A stretch of DNA of 64,000 nucleotides, taken from NCBI GenBank assembly GCA_964468475.1, contig CAYXUL010000010.1:1-64000 (forward strand), read 5' to 3'. The translations under genes and the position numbers were made by a program. Below, in pieces: positions 17,559-24,999 of the stretch. This DNA is from JBECKX01 sp964468475. Lineage in GTDB: Bacteria; Zixibacteria; MSB-5A5; CAIYYT01. The notes under the pieces were generated by a model. It had not been told where the DNA came from. It searched no databases and saw only the letters and a list, made by a program, of their open reading frames with translations. Numbering within the stretch: the first letter of the stretch is position 1; every line of letters begins with the position of its first letter.

Positions 17559-19034
17559 TCAAGTGAGTTCAAAACAATCTCTCGTAATCTTGCCTGCGCT
17601 CAAGACCTTTGCAATCGTCTCTATCGAGGCTATATACGACTGATCGCCGGCGTTGTACAACTCTGTGGTCAATTCAAACTCGTTTCGCAACAGGGCAGCA
17701 GGCGCCGGTAGACTGACGACGTTTCCTACTCTTCCACCCGCTTCAACGATTCGGTGAACGTAGCGTCGCTTCAGCGCTTCCAGGTAGGCTTCGCGGTTGG
17801 CGGGAATGATGATCAGCTCCAGCGAAGGTGGCAATTCAGTGTGTCGCAGTGAGGTGGCTATCAGCTTCATGTCTTCCGCAGTTCCGGAAATCAGCGGACC
17901 AATGCGGACACGTTTGAGATATGACTTCCCGAAATGAGACGCCCCACTTATCAGAGATTTCTTCTTAACATCATACAGTAACGGTTTCCCCCCCACGTAA
18001 ACCGTGATCTCGTCCTGGTAATAAACATGTTTATCTGAAAATGGTATCGGGACTTGACGATCAGCGAAGGTCTTCAGTAAGTTCAGATAGGTTTGATCCG
18101 GCTCGAGCACGACTGAGCGCCCGGTAAAGAGTGTAGCGTAGCTGAGGAGTGCCATACGGTCTTCCAGTGACATCCGTTCCAGCCCCGGACCGACTATTTC
18201 CACGCTGAATTGCCGATCCTCGTGATCTCTGAGCTCGTAGCTGATCGCGGCAGCAGCATCAAAGGCTGCACGGCGCCCCGATGGCAATGCCGGGATAATC
18301 GCTTTAACTGTCGGTTTGACATCCACTGAGAGCCGCCCCTGCCAGCCCTTATCCGCCAAGGGAAGAGACGGTAAGATCTTTACCAGCGACGATGTCACTC
18401 CCAAGGCTGCTGCAGCGGCCGTGTCCGCCACAATAATCCTGCCCGGTTGAAAATACCCCTCCTGGAACATTTCCATGAACGTGTTGAAAGTGCGTCGAGG
18501 AACCTGATCGATATTCTTCCCACCATTGCTAGTGGGATCTAGTATGCTTAGTCCATCCGGCGCAATGCTCAGGCAATAGTCCACCGGCACTTCAATCTTC
18601 TCAGAAACGGCGACGAATGTCTGCCCACAACGGTGAGCCAAAATCTTCTGGAAAAAAGTCTGCGCGGGTTGGTTGCTGTTCCCGGCGCGGTTAAGCCGCT
18701 GTTCGTCAAAGAACTTGAGTTCAAGTTGCTCCAGCTTCAGAATGGTAGGCTTATCGAGCAGATTGTATTTCTTACGCCAACGATAGAATGCTTGTTTTGT
18801 AATGCCGAGCTGTTGGCCGGCTTTTTCGTCATCCCCGAAACGTTCCCACAGGTCCCTGACCTCCTGTTGAGTATATTTGGGGAACTTGGCCGGTCCGATC
18901 CCTTTCTTGCGACGCCAATAGGCGACAAGTTGCTCAGGAATGCCCCCGAGCGCCTGTCCGATCTTCTTGTCGGTGCGATACAACTTCTGCAGTTGCTGCA
19001 ACTCGCGCTTGGTCGGTATTCGGCGTGTGATCAC
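17559..19034 (-). CDS. Tandem HTH fused to a cysteine-less aconitase/LeuC-like domain (putative metabolite-sensing regulator)
   Basis: A 491-residue fusion. Residues 1-95 contain two homologous helix-turn-helix units (LQKLYRTDKKIGQALGGIPE and LWERFGDDEKAGQQLGITKQ), each followed by a basic recognition helix (YWRRKK, YRWRKK). Residues 123-491 follow the aconitase/isopropylmalate dehydratase large-subunit fold: TFFQKILAHRCG (entry segment), GLERMSLEDRMALLSYA (284-300, matching the LeuC segment around LSMEGRM), IGPLISGTAEDMKL (378-391) and YIASIETIAKVLSAGKIT (467-484). The three cysteines that bind the 4Fe-4S cluster are missing: the CTN position is now L381-I382-S383, and the CxxC position lies in GNVVSLPA (437-444). 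It is therefore probably not an enzyme, and a sensor role is inferred. The start is GTG at 19034, overlapping the HIT stop by 4 nt (GTGA). Confidence 0.8.
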   Translation of the reverse strand: MITRRIPTKRELQQLQKLYRTDKKIGQALGGIPEQLVAYWRRKKGIGPAKFPKYTQQEVRDLWERFGDDEKAGQQLGITKQAFYRWRKKYNLLDKPTILKLEQLELKFFDEQRLNRAGNSNQPAQTFFQKILAHRCGQTFVAVSEKIEVPVDYCLSIAPDGLSILDPTSNGGKNIDQVPRRTFNTFMEMFQEGYFQPGRIIVADTAAAAALGVTSSLVKILPSLPLADKGWQGRLSVDVKPTVKAIIPALPSGRRAAFDAAAAISYELRDHEDRQFSVEIVGPGLERMSLEDRMALLSYATLFTGRSVVLEPDQTYLNLLKTFADRQVPIPFSDKHVYYQDEITVYVGGKPLLYDVKKKSLISGASHFGKSYLKRVRIGPLISGTAEDMKLIATSLRHTELPPSLELIIIPANREAYLEALKRRYVHRIVEAGGRVGNVVSLPAPAALLRNEFELTTELYNAGDQSYIASIETIAKVLSAGKITRDCFELT

Positions 19035-19516
19035 AGTTTTTTGAAATACTTATACAACAATTCATAGACGTCATCGAGAGATAGTGAGATGACGCGAACA
19101 TCTCCCGTTGAGGCCATGAAATTGGAATCTCCTGCCCAGCGGGGAACGATATGCAGATGCAGGTGTCCGGCTACCCCGGCTCCTGCAGTGCGACCCACAT
19201 TCATGCCGAGATTGAAGCCGCGCGGTGAGAATTCCTGTTTCATCGAGCGCACGCAGTACTGGGAGAGCGACATCATCTCGTTGAGAACTTCCGGCCTGAA
19301 GCGTTCGAGAGCGGCGATGTGCTTAAACGGGACGATCATCAGGTGCGCCGAAGTGTACGGGTAGCGATTGAATACTATGTAATTGTGTTCGGCACGGTGG
19401 AGTATCAGGTTCTTGCGGTCATTCTTCTCTCGCTGCAGGCGACAAAACACACAGCCCTTCTCTTTCGGACCACGAATAAAATCGCCGCGCCAGGGGGCGA
19501 AAAGGTGTTTGGTCAT
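19031..19516 (-). CDS. HIT family nucleotide hydrolase/transferase
   Basis: A 161-residue histidine triad protein. The triad GHLHLHIVPRW lies near residues 118-128, and the N-terminus (LFAPWR, then a CVFC zinc-binding pair) is that of the Ap4A phosphorylase-like HIT branch, which splits dinucleoside polyphosphates or AMP conjugates. Its 3' end overlaps the HTH/aconitase-like gene by 4 nt (GTGA), so the two are translationally coupled. I chose the ATG at 19516; an ATG at 19543 is in frame but would enclose the -10 box described at 19527. A dinucleotide substrate is known for the family but not shown here. Confidence 0.87.
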   Translation of the reverse strand: MTKHLFAPWRGDFIRGPKEKGCVFCRLQREKNDRKNLILHRAEHNYIVFNRYPYTSAHLMIVPFKHIAALERFRPEVLNEMMSLSQYCVRSMKQEFSPRGFNLGMNVGRTAGAGVAGHLHLHIVPRWAGDSNFMASTGDVRVISLSLDDVYELLYKYFKKL

Positions 19517-19526
19517 GATACGGGAG

Positions 19527-19555
19527 ATTATAACGAATGCCATACCCCCGCGCAA
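19527..19555 (-). promoter_or_regulatory. Promoter of the HIT-regulator pair, possibly leaderless
   Basis: On the minus strand, TTGCGC (19550-19555) and TATAAT (19527-19532) are separated by 17 nt. The -10 ends only 10 nt before the ATG at 19516, so the transcript would begin about 3-5 nt before the start codon. No Shine-Dalgarno sequence is present. Confidence 0.5.
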
Positions 19556-19619
19556 ACGGATTCCCGGTGACCCCTTTCTCAGCAATGGCTATCGATAGTT
19601 TTAACTACTGCTAAGCAGT

Positions 19620-21758
19620 CTATACCATTTGGGCCTGCTGCTGCTTCGCCGCAGCGGCTGGCTCAAGTTCGATCACACGGTCAGCAGTTCCATTGAAGCT
19701 TTCGTCAGCCGTCAACAGGATTACTTGATACTCTGATGCAAACTCACTCAGGATGTTTACCGCCTGGCTGCTGCGCGACGAATCGAGCAACATGAATGGC
19801 TCATCGCACACCAGAGGTGGTCTTGCGTCTGCACAAAGGACTCGGATCAGGCCGAGCCGCAGTGCCAGCGAAGCGCAGTCTCTAGTGCCGGTCGACAGGC
19901 TATCATGAGCGTTTTGCCAGCCGTTGCCATCACGGCTGATCTGCCACGCCAGTGACTGTCGGTCAAGCGAAAGCCTGGTCCAGCGGCCGGAGGTGAGTTG
20001 ATTCAGGTAGCGGGAAGCTTCCTCTTCTACCCGTTCGACTGACGATTTAAGCACTTTGCGCCGTGCCTCTTCCAGATATCGAAGCATGATCTCAGCCTGC
20101 TCAGCCTCCTGTGTGAGTAAGGCGATCTGATTCTGAGCCTCGGTGACGCGCTCTTCCAGCGGCGCGAGAATATCGCTGCCGGCTTCCAGAAACTCAAGTT
20201 TGTGCTCCAGAACCTGATTTTCTTCCTGCATCGTGTTTTGTTTCCTGTCAAGATCGGTCAGGTCTTTCTGCAGTTTCTCCAACTCGGTTGCGCTGACAGC
20301 GTAGGCGCGATGCTTCTCATAGATCTGCTGCTGCTCGGTCATCCGCAGGGTCATCTGCTCGAGTTCATCTTCGAGATCCTTCAGGTTACTGTCTCCCAGC
20401 AGGGACTCGTACCTCGACACCAGGCTCTTGATATCGCGGTCAAGATCTCGGTATTCCTCGTACATGTCGGAGAGTTGATCAGCCTCTTTGGCTTTGAACT
20501 TCTTCAGGTGCGCGTTCAGGCTCTCTTCATTCTCCTGCATTCGGTCGACTTCCCTGGAGAGCCGTTCGGTAATCTGAAGCAGCTGCGCCTTCAAGGCTGA
20601 ATGTGAACGGATCGCACCAATCCAGAGGAAAAGCGCGATGATGGCGACGAGGAATGCCGCCCCACCGGAGCCGAGGTAGAGCAGATCGGCCATCCGTTGC
20701 CAGAAGAATACACTGACGCCGGTACCAAGCAGCGCCAGGACTATTAGTACTTTGTACCATTGGCCCGGAGTAGCTTCGTAGGTTGCCTGTTGGCTGTCTT
20801 CTTTCTGCTGGCGCAAATCCTCCACCCTGCCCTGATACAGCTTCAACTGCGTCGACAAACTCTCAGCCGACTTGACATCCGAGCGTTCGACTTTGATAAT
20901 CGCGCGCAACGATTCTTTCTTGCTGGCGATCATTCCCCGGATATCCTGCGCCTCGCGCGTCCGACGACCCAGATCAAGGAAGGCCTCACGCTCCTTCTCG
21001 ACGTTTTGAGCCGCTTCAAACGCGAGCTTGCTCATTTTGAAGATCTCAAGTTTTTCGTCGAACTCTTTCTTTGCCTTCAGTTCCTCTTCTCGTCCGCGCA
21101 GTAGTTTCTGACGAACGTCGTGAAGTTCAACAGTCTTCGACTTGCTGGTTTCCAGCTCAGCGTTCCAAACTTCCACCTGCGTTTCCAGAGCCTTTATTTC
21201 GCCATGCCCATCCTCGCCATTGATCTCGGTGATGCGATTATGGAGTCTATTGAGCACTCGCGAAGCCAACAATTCGTCCTTGTTCTGATTGAGGAGGGTT
21301 TCCAGCTTATCCTTGATAGCATCCGCTCCGCGTTCGATGCTGCCCAGCTCGCCTTGCTGCATGAAGGCTGTTGCCAGATAGAAGTCGGGCTCAGAAAAAC
21401 CGAGTGCCTCAGTAAGTTTCTCTCTTACATCGGCGGCGGTATTCCATTTTGAGCCACTCTCTACCTCTTCCAGGAGGCACAATTCCGTGGTAACATCTTT
21501 GGTAAGCTTCAGCACGTGCCCGTCGTGCTCATACTCTAAATGGATCATGAAAGGATGCTCTTCCGACCAGCTCTTGAATTTTTCGGCTTCGGGAGATCCT
21601 GACGTTGCGTCGGCAAACAGCACCGTCAGCAGTGCTTGTGCCAAAGTTGATTTGCCACTATCGTTTCCACCTCTGGCAACGTTAAAGCCCTCTCCGAATT
21701 CGAAGCTGCCGTCGTTGAAGCAGCCAAAACGCTTCACTTCACAACGCAATATTTTCAT
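19620..21758 (-). CDS. Rad50/SbcC-like ATPase with a central membrane hairpin (YhaN-like)
   Basis: A 712-residue ABC-type ATPase of the Rad50/SbcC/RecF class. Walker A GGNDSGKST lies at residues 30-38, and near the C-terminus are the signature segment SLSTGTRDCASLALRLGL and the Walker B region PPLVCDEPFMLLD. Long coiled coils occupy residues 185-325 and 385-600. The hinge that in Rad50 carries the zinc hook CxxC is replaced by two membrane helices (about 337-353 and 361-383), as in Bacillus YhaN. The ATPase heads are thus tethered to the inner membrane. The start ATG overlaps the stop of the SbcD-like gene (TAATG). It probably works with that neighbour; the DNA or other substrate is not known. 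Confidence 0.85.
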   Translation of the reverse strand: MKILRCEVKRFGCFNDGSFEFGEGFNVARGGNDSGKSTLAQALLTVLFADATSGSPEAEKFKSWSEEHPFMIHLEYEHDGHVLKLTKDVTTELCLLEEVESGSKWNTAADVREKLTEALGFSEPDFYLATAFMQQGELGSIERGADAIKDKLETLLNQNKDELLASRVLNRLHNRITEINGEDGHGEIKALETQVEVWNAELETSKSKTVELHDVRQKLLRGREEELKAKKEFDEKLEIFKMSKLAFEAAQNVEKEREAFLDLGRRTREAQDIRGMIASKKESLRAIIKVERSDVKSAESLSTQLKLYQGRVEDLRQQKEDSQQATYEATPGQWYKVLIVLALLGTGVSVFFWQRMADLLYLGSGGAAFLVAIIALFLWIGAIRSHSALKAQLLQITERLSREVDRMQENEESLNAHLKKFKAKEADQLSDMYEEYRDLDRDIKSLVSRYESLLGDSNLKDLEDELEQMTLRMTEQQQIYEKHRAYAVSATELEKLQKDLTDLDRKQNTMQEENQVLEHKLEFLEAGSDILAPLEERVTEAQNQIALLTQEAEQAEIMLRYLEEARRKVLKSSVERVEEEASRYLNQLTSGRWTRLSLDRQSLAWQISRDGNGWQNAHDSLSTGTRDCASLALRLGLIRVLCADARPPLVCDEPFMLLDSSRSSQAVNILSEFASEYQVILLTADESFNGTADRVIELEPAAAAKQQQAQMV

Positions 21759-22864
21759 TACATCACATCCTTGCCAGAGAGTAAGGCCCTACCGGTGGTG
21801 AGAGCCATCAAATATCCCTTCTGCAACTCCTGCGGCGCATTGTCATAGCCTTCCCTCACAAGTGCGGCAAATTCGTTGACGAGGCTGCTGGAGCTTTCCT
21901 GCATTTCGTCGATCAGGCGCTCGTCAAACTCTCGCTCATCGATAACGACGAATCGGCAGAATTTCTCACTAAAGTTCTTTCTCAGGGACGGTAGATCAAC
22001 GAAGCCATCTCGAGACGGCCTGCCGGTTAAGCGGGCTCTCATGATTGTCGCAGTATCGACCTTGCTTTGCAGTTCTCTCTCGATTTCAAGCGTATAGCGG
22101 AAGTTCTCCGAATTAAACTCATAGTCGACCCATTTGAGCTTGCCTACTTCGCGGTGTGCCAGATCAACTGTCTCCTCGGAGATTTGTACGATCAGTGCGC
22201 GTCCGGCGTCACCTTCGACAAAATCAATCCCCTCCGGCGAGCCGGAGCTGACAGTATTATCCGACCAGCGATTGAATCCCACGCTTCCACCTACGGCGAC
22301 GTAGTTGAACCGACCGGCGGACGATGCCTCTTGAGCAAGCGGAGAGAGTTCGAGCTCTCCGGACTCACCGCTGATAACGCCGGTGGACAGCACCAATATC
22401 TGCAGGCCGGCGGGCTTGATGTCGCTCGGCAATTGCTGCTTTGTACTCCCGGCAGGTATGCCATACACCGTGAAGCCGAGGTCGGGAAAATCAGCGCTAA
22501 GCTTTCCGTCTACGCCAAGTATCGTAAGATTGTCCGGGAGGCGGCGCAGCCGCAGCTGGCGGTACACCGAGGTCTCGTCCAGTGCGTCAGCGCTGCCGGG
22601 AACAAGCACTACCGGAATTCTTCCCAGTCGCTCTATCTGCCGAACCGCAAAGTCAATCAGGTTTCGCGAAATCAGATTCGCCGCAAACAAGTTTCCGGCA
22701 ATGATGACGCCGTCGACGCCTTCGTCAAGCGCGACCTTGATGGTGCGTTCGAAGGTTTCTTTGATAGCGCTACGTACCAGGTCCCCTGCTTTGCCCAGCT
22801 GCGGAAAGTTTCTCCCAAGCTGAACATCGGAAATGTGAAGGATTTTTATCGTTTTTGTCGCCAT
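21758..22864 (-). CDS. SbcD/YhaO-like metallophosphoesterase fold lacking catalytic residues
   Basis: A 368-residue protein with the Mre11/SbcD nuclease fold and gene position (upstream partner of a Rad50-like ATPase, TAATG overlap). The metal-binding motifs are present as sequence landmarks but mutated. The expected DxHLG is HISDVQLG (His replaced by Gln15), GDxxD is AGNLFAA (Asp to Asn58), GNHD is GSAD (residues 90-93), and the GHxH segment reads AVGGSVG. All but the first Asp are therefore lost, and nuclease activity is unlikely. The ATG at 22864 is chosen because GAGG lies about 9 nt upstream; a TTG at 22879 is in frame. It may serve as a regulatory or adaptor subunit of the ATPase, which is inference. 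Confidence 0.8.
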   Translation of the reverse strand: MATKTIKILHISDVQLGRNFPQLGKAGDLVRSAIKETFERTIKVALDEGVDGVIIAGNLFAANLISRNLIDFAVRQIERLGRIPVVLVPGSADALDETSVYRQLRLRRLPDNLTILGVDGKLSADFPDLGFTVYGIPAGSTKQQLPSDIKPAGLQILVLSTGVISGESGELELSPLAQEASSAGRFNYVAVGGSVGFNRWSDNTVSSGSPEGIDFVEGDAGRALIVQISEETVDLAHREVGKLKWVDYEFNSENFRYTLEIERELQSKVDTATIMRARLTGRPSRDGFVDLPSLRKNFSEKFCRFVVIDEREFDERLIDEMQESSSSLVNEFAALVREGYDNAPQELQKGYLMALTTGRALLSGKDVM

Positions 22865-23006
22865 CTTAGCCAGCCTCAACCCTGCCGACGGCGCAATTTT
22901 GTCTCCCGAATACTACAGGCTCGGAAGACGGTCTTTGCGATGCGGCAATTCAGGTTAATCATATGTTAACTTGTGATCTCAACTTCCAGTTGTGAACCTC
23001 GGCGAG

Positions 23007-23135
23007 TTAACCCGGGGGCCAGTTTTTAGATATCACTGCCAGCACACTGCTACAGAAAGGGCATGTTGAGTCCCAGGCATTGGCCTCGATCTCAAGTGCC
23101 ACTCTGCACCGCTTTCTGCCATGCCCGACGAACAT
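23007..23135 (-). CDS. Possible 42-residue CPFC microprotein
   Basis: Within an otherwise empty stretch of about 380 bases (22865-23245), a minus-strand frame reads MFVGHGRKRCRVALEIEANA, continues with WDSTCPFCSSVLAVIS and ends in NWPPG. The CPFC pair plus an upstream Cys recall a small zinc ribbon. No ribosome binding site is visible, and an in-frame stop lies eight codons before the ATG. It may equally be a chance frame or a decayed gene. I see nothing else in this interval. Confidence 0.2.
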   Translation of the reverse strand: MFVGHGRKRCRVALEIEANAWDSTCPFCSSVLAVISKNWPPG

Positions 23136-23245
23136 CGCGAGACGCCCGCAAAGCGATTAACTCAGCACAGGTCAAAGAATTATAGTTCTCTTCTGAAAGT
23201 ATCGGTAAGATGTGCGCGAAAATTCAGCAGCGATTCTGAGGATAT

Positions 23246-24961
23246 CTAGAGAATTTGCTGGTTGATCTTGCGGTAGATCAACATCGGCGGAATCGTCCCC
23301 TCGCTTAAGATCATGTCGTGGAAGCGCTTGAGAGAGTAGTCGGCTCCCATTTTCCGGGCGAATGCATCTCTGATCTGCTCGATCTCCAGCTTTCCGATCA
23401 AGTAAGTCATCGGTTGAAGCGGGGTAAGCGTATAGCGGCTCACTTCAGTCTCAACAAAATCCATCGGCATGTTCAAATTCTCCATCATCCAGTCGATCGC
23501 CTGCTGGTAAGTGAACTGGCCGGTCTGCAGCTTGGTGTCAACGATGATTCGAGCGGCCCGGAACCTTTGCCCGGCAATCACCTTTAGTTGAATCCGCGGG
23601 TCGTCCTCATAGAAGCCTGCCTTGAACATAGCTTCTTCGCAATAAAGCGCCCAACCCTCCGCCATCATGCTGTTTTGCTGTATGCGACGAATCAGCGACG
23701 GGTGATTGTTAGCCAGCTGCAGTTGCAGGTGATGGCCGGGATAGGCTTCATGGACTACGGATGTCCTGAATCCACGCTTGTAGCAATAGCGGAAGAAAGC
23801 TGAGCGGTCGGCATCATCCAGAGAATCGGGCAACGGCTGCACGTAGAATCGGCCGATTTGCCTGGTTTCGAACGGGCCGGCAGGCTGGTAGGCCACGCCG
23901 CCGATAATATTCCGCAGGAATTTGGGAGTTTCCACCGGGACACACTTCCCCACTTCCGGCGGAATCGTGGCGAAGTCATGGTCCTTTACCCAATCCCGGG
24001 TTTTGTTTATCTCCCACTGAAAGTAGTCGAGGATATCCTGCCGGTTGAAGCTCTTCGGGACAAAGATATCGTAGTCACGGTCGGGAGGGAGAGCTGAGAT
24101 CACATTGCTGAGAGAATCGTAGCGCTGATCAAGATCCTCAAACAACGCCTCGCCAAGTTTCTGCAGAGAGTCAACGTCGAAATCAACGAAGTACACTTGC
24201 TTGAGCCGTCGATTATACTCCGCGCGACCAATCGCAAACGGCTGACCGGCACGATCGCGGAAGTTCCCGAGGAAGTCCTGAAAATCAAGCAGGGCGTTGG
24301 TGGCGTCGGAAAACGCACTCTCGACCTCCTCTTGCTTGTCAGGATAGAGTTCAGAAAAGTGAGCCGCGACGTCGTTGAGAAAATCTGAGCCTGTCTCAGC
24401 TTCCTGAGCAGCGAGCAAAACCCAGATTGCCGGCGGTTCTTTGAAACGCTTGCGTGCTTGCTCCAGAAACGACGGCAGCTTCTTGACCCTGGCCATGATG
24501 CGGTCGAATTTTTCCTCGTCCGTCAGCGAGGGTGAGATTAGCAATGAGTAGACACCGTCAATGGCCGTACTGCTGAAAAGCTTGGGATTGTCCTTGAACA
24601 GCAACGACTTTGACAGTGATTCTATATCCTCGGTCAAATTCGATTCCAGCAGGAGATAGTCGATCTGGGCATCAGTGCTGAGACTGGCTTCATCTACCTT
24701 GTGGAGCTTGCCGCGCAGGCTCTTTAGCTCTCTCACCGTGCGGTCAGTAGATCTGTTCGAAAAGTCGGGATACTCCTTATCCCCATCATGTTCTCCCATG
24801 TAGGTTGCATGGACTGGGTCCCAGGTGAGCTGAAGCTGAACATACTCCTGCCCCAATTTCTGCAATTGCTCCTCTGCCTTTGAGCCCTGAGCGAGTATAA
24901 TCGGGGAACTGCACAGCCCGATCAGCAGGGCTGCGATGATGAACGGCCTGTTCAGGATCAT
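23246..24961 (-). CDS. DUF885 family putative metallopeptidase, exported
   Basis: A 571-residue protein with a signal peptide (MILNRPFIIAALLIGLCSSP) and the DUF885 hallmark VVHEAYPGHHLQLQLA near residue 405, an HExxxGHH-type zinc site. A second conserved acidic segment MMAEGWALYCEEA lies about 30 residues later and would supply the third ligand. Length and motif order are those of the family, which is related to M3/M32-like peptidases. The substrates are unknown. It lies between the pseudo-nuclease pair and rlmD with intergenic spaces on both sides, so it is probably transcribed alone. Confidence 0.88.
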   Translation of the reverse strand: MILNRPFIIAALLIGLCSSPIILAQGSKAEEQLQKLGQEYVQLQLTWDPVHATYMGEHDGDKEYPDFSNRSTDRTVRELKSLRGKLHKVDEASLSTDAQIDYLLLESNLTEDIESLSKSLLFKDNPKLFSSTAIDGVYSLLISPSLTDEEKFDRIMARVKKLPSFLEQARKRFKEPPAIWVLLAAQEAETGSDFLNDVAAHFSELYPDKQEEVESAFSDATNALLDFQDFLGNFRDRAGQPFAIGRAEYNRRLKQVYFVDFDVDSLQKLGEALFEDLDQRYDSLSNVISALPPDRDYDIFVPKSFNRQDILDYFQWEINKTRDWVKDHDFATIPPEVGKCVPVETPKFLRNIIGGVAYQPAGPFETRQIGRFYVQPLPDSLDDADRSAFFRYCYKRGFRTSVVHEAYPGHHLQLQLANNHPSLIRRIQQNSMMAEGWALYCEEAMFKAGFYEDDPRIQLKVIAGQRFRAARIIVDTKLQTGQFTYQQAIDWMMENLNMPMDFVETEVSRYTLTPLQPMTYLIGKLEIEQIRDAFARKMGADYSLKRFHDMILSEGTIPPMLIYRKINQQIL

Positions 24962-24999
24962 CTATCTACCTCTGATTTTACGGAGTTGCAAGTCAACTC

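Noticed and set aside
22067..22969. A 300-codon open frame antisense to the SbcD-like gene
   Set aside because: It mirrors the opposite strand's codon periodicity, has no ribosome binding site or recognisable domain, and the minus-strand gene has clear family landmarks and a coupled partner. Other long antisense frames (1032-1670, 8061-8435, 46434-46838, 48665-49093) are rejected for the same reason.
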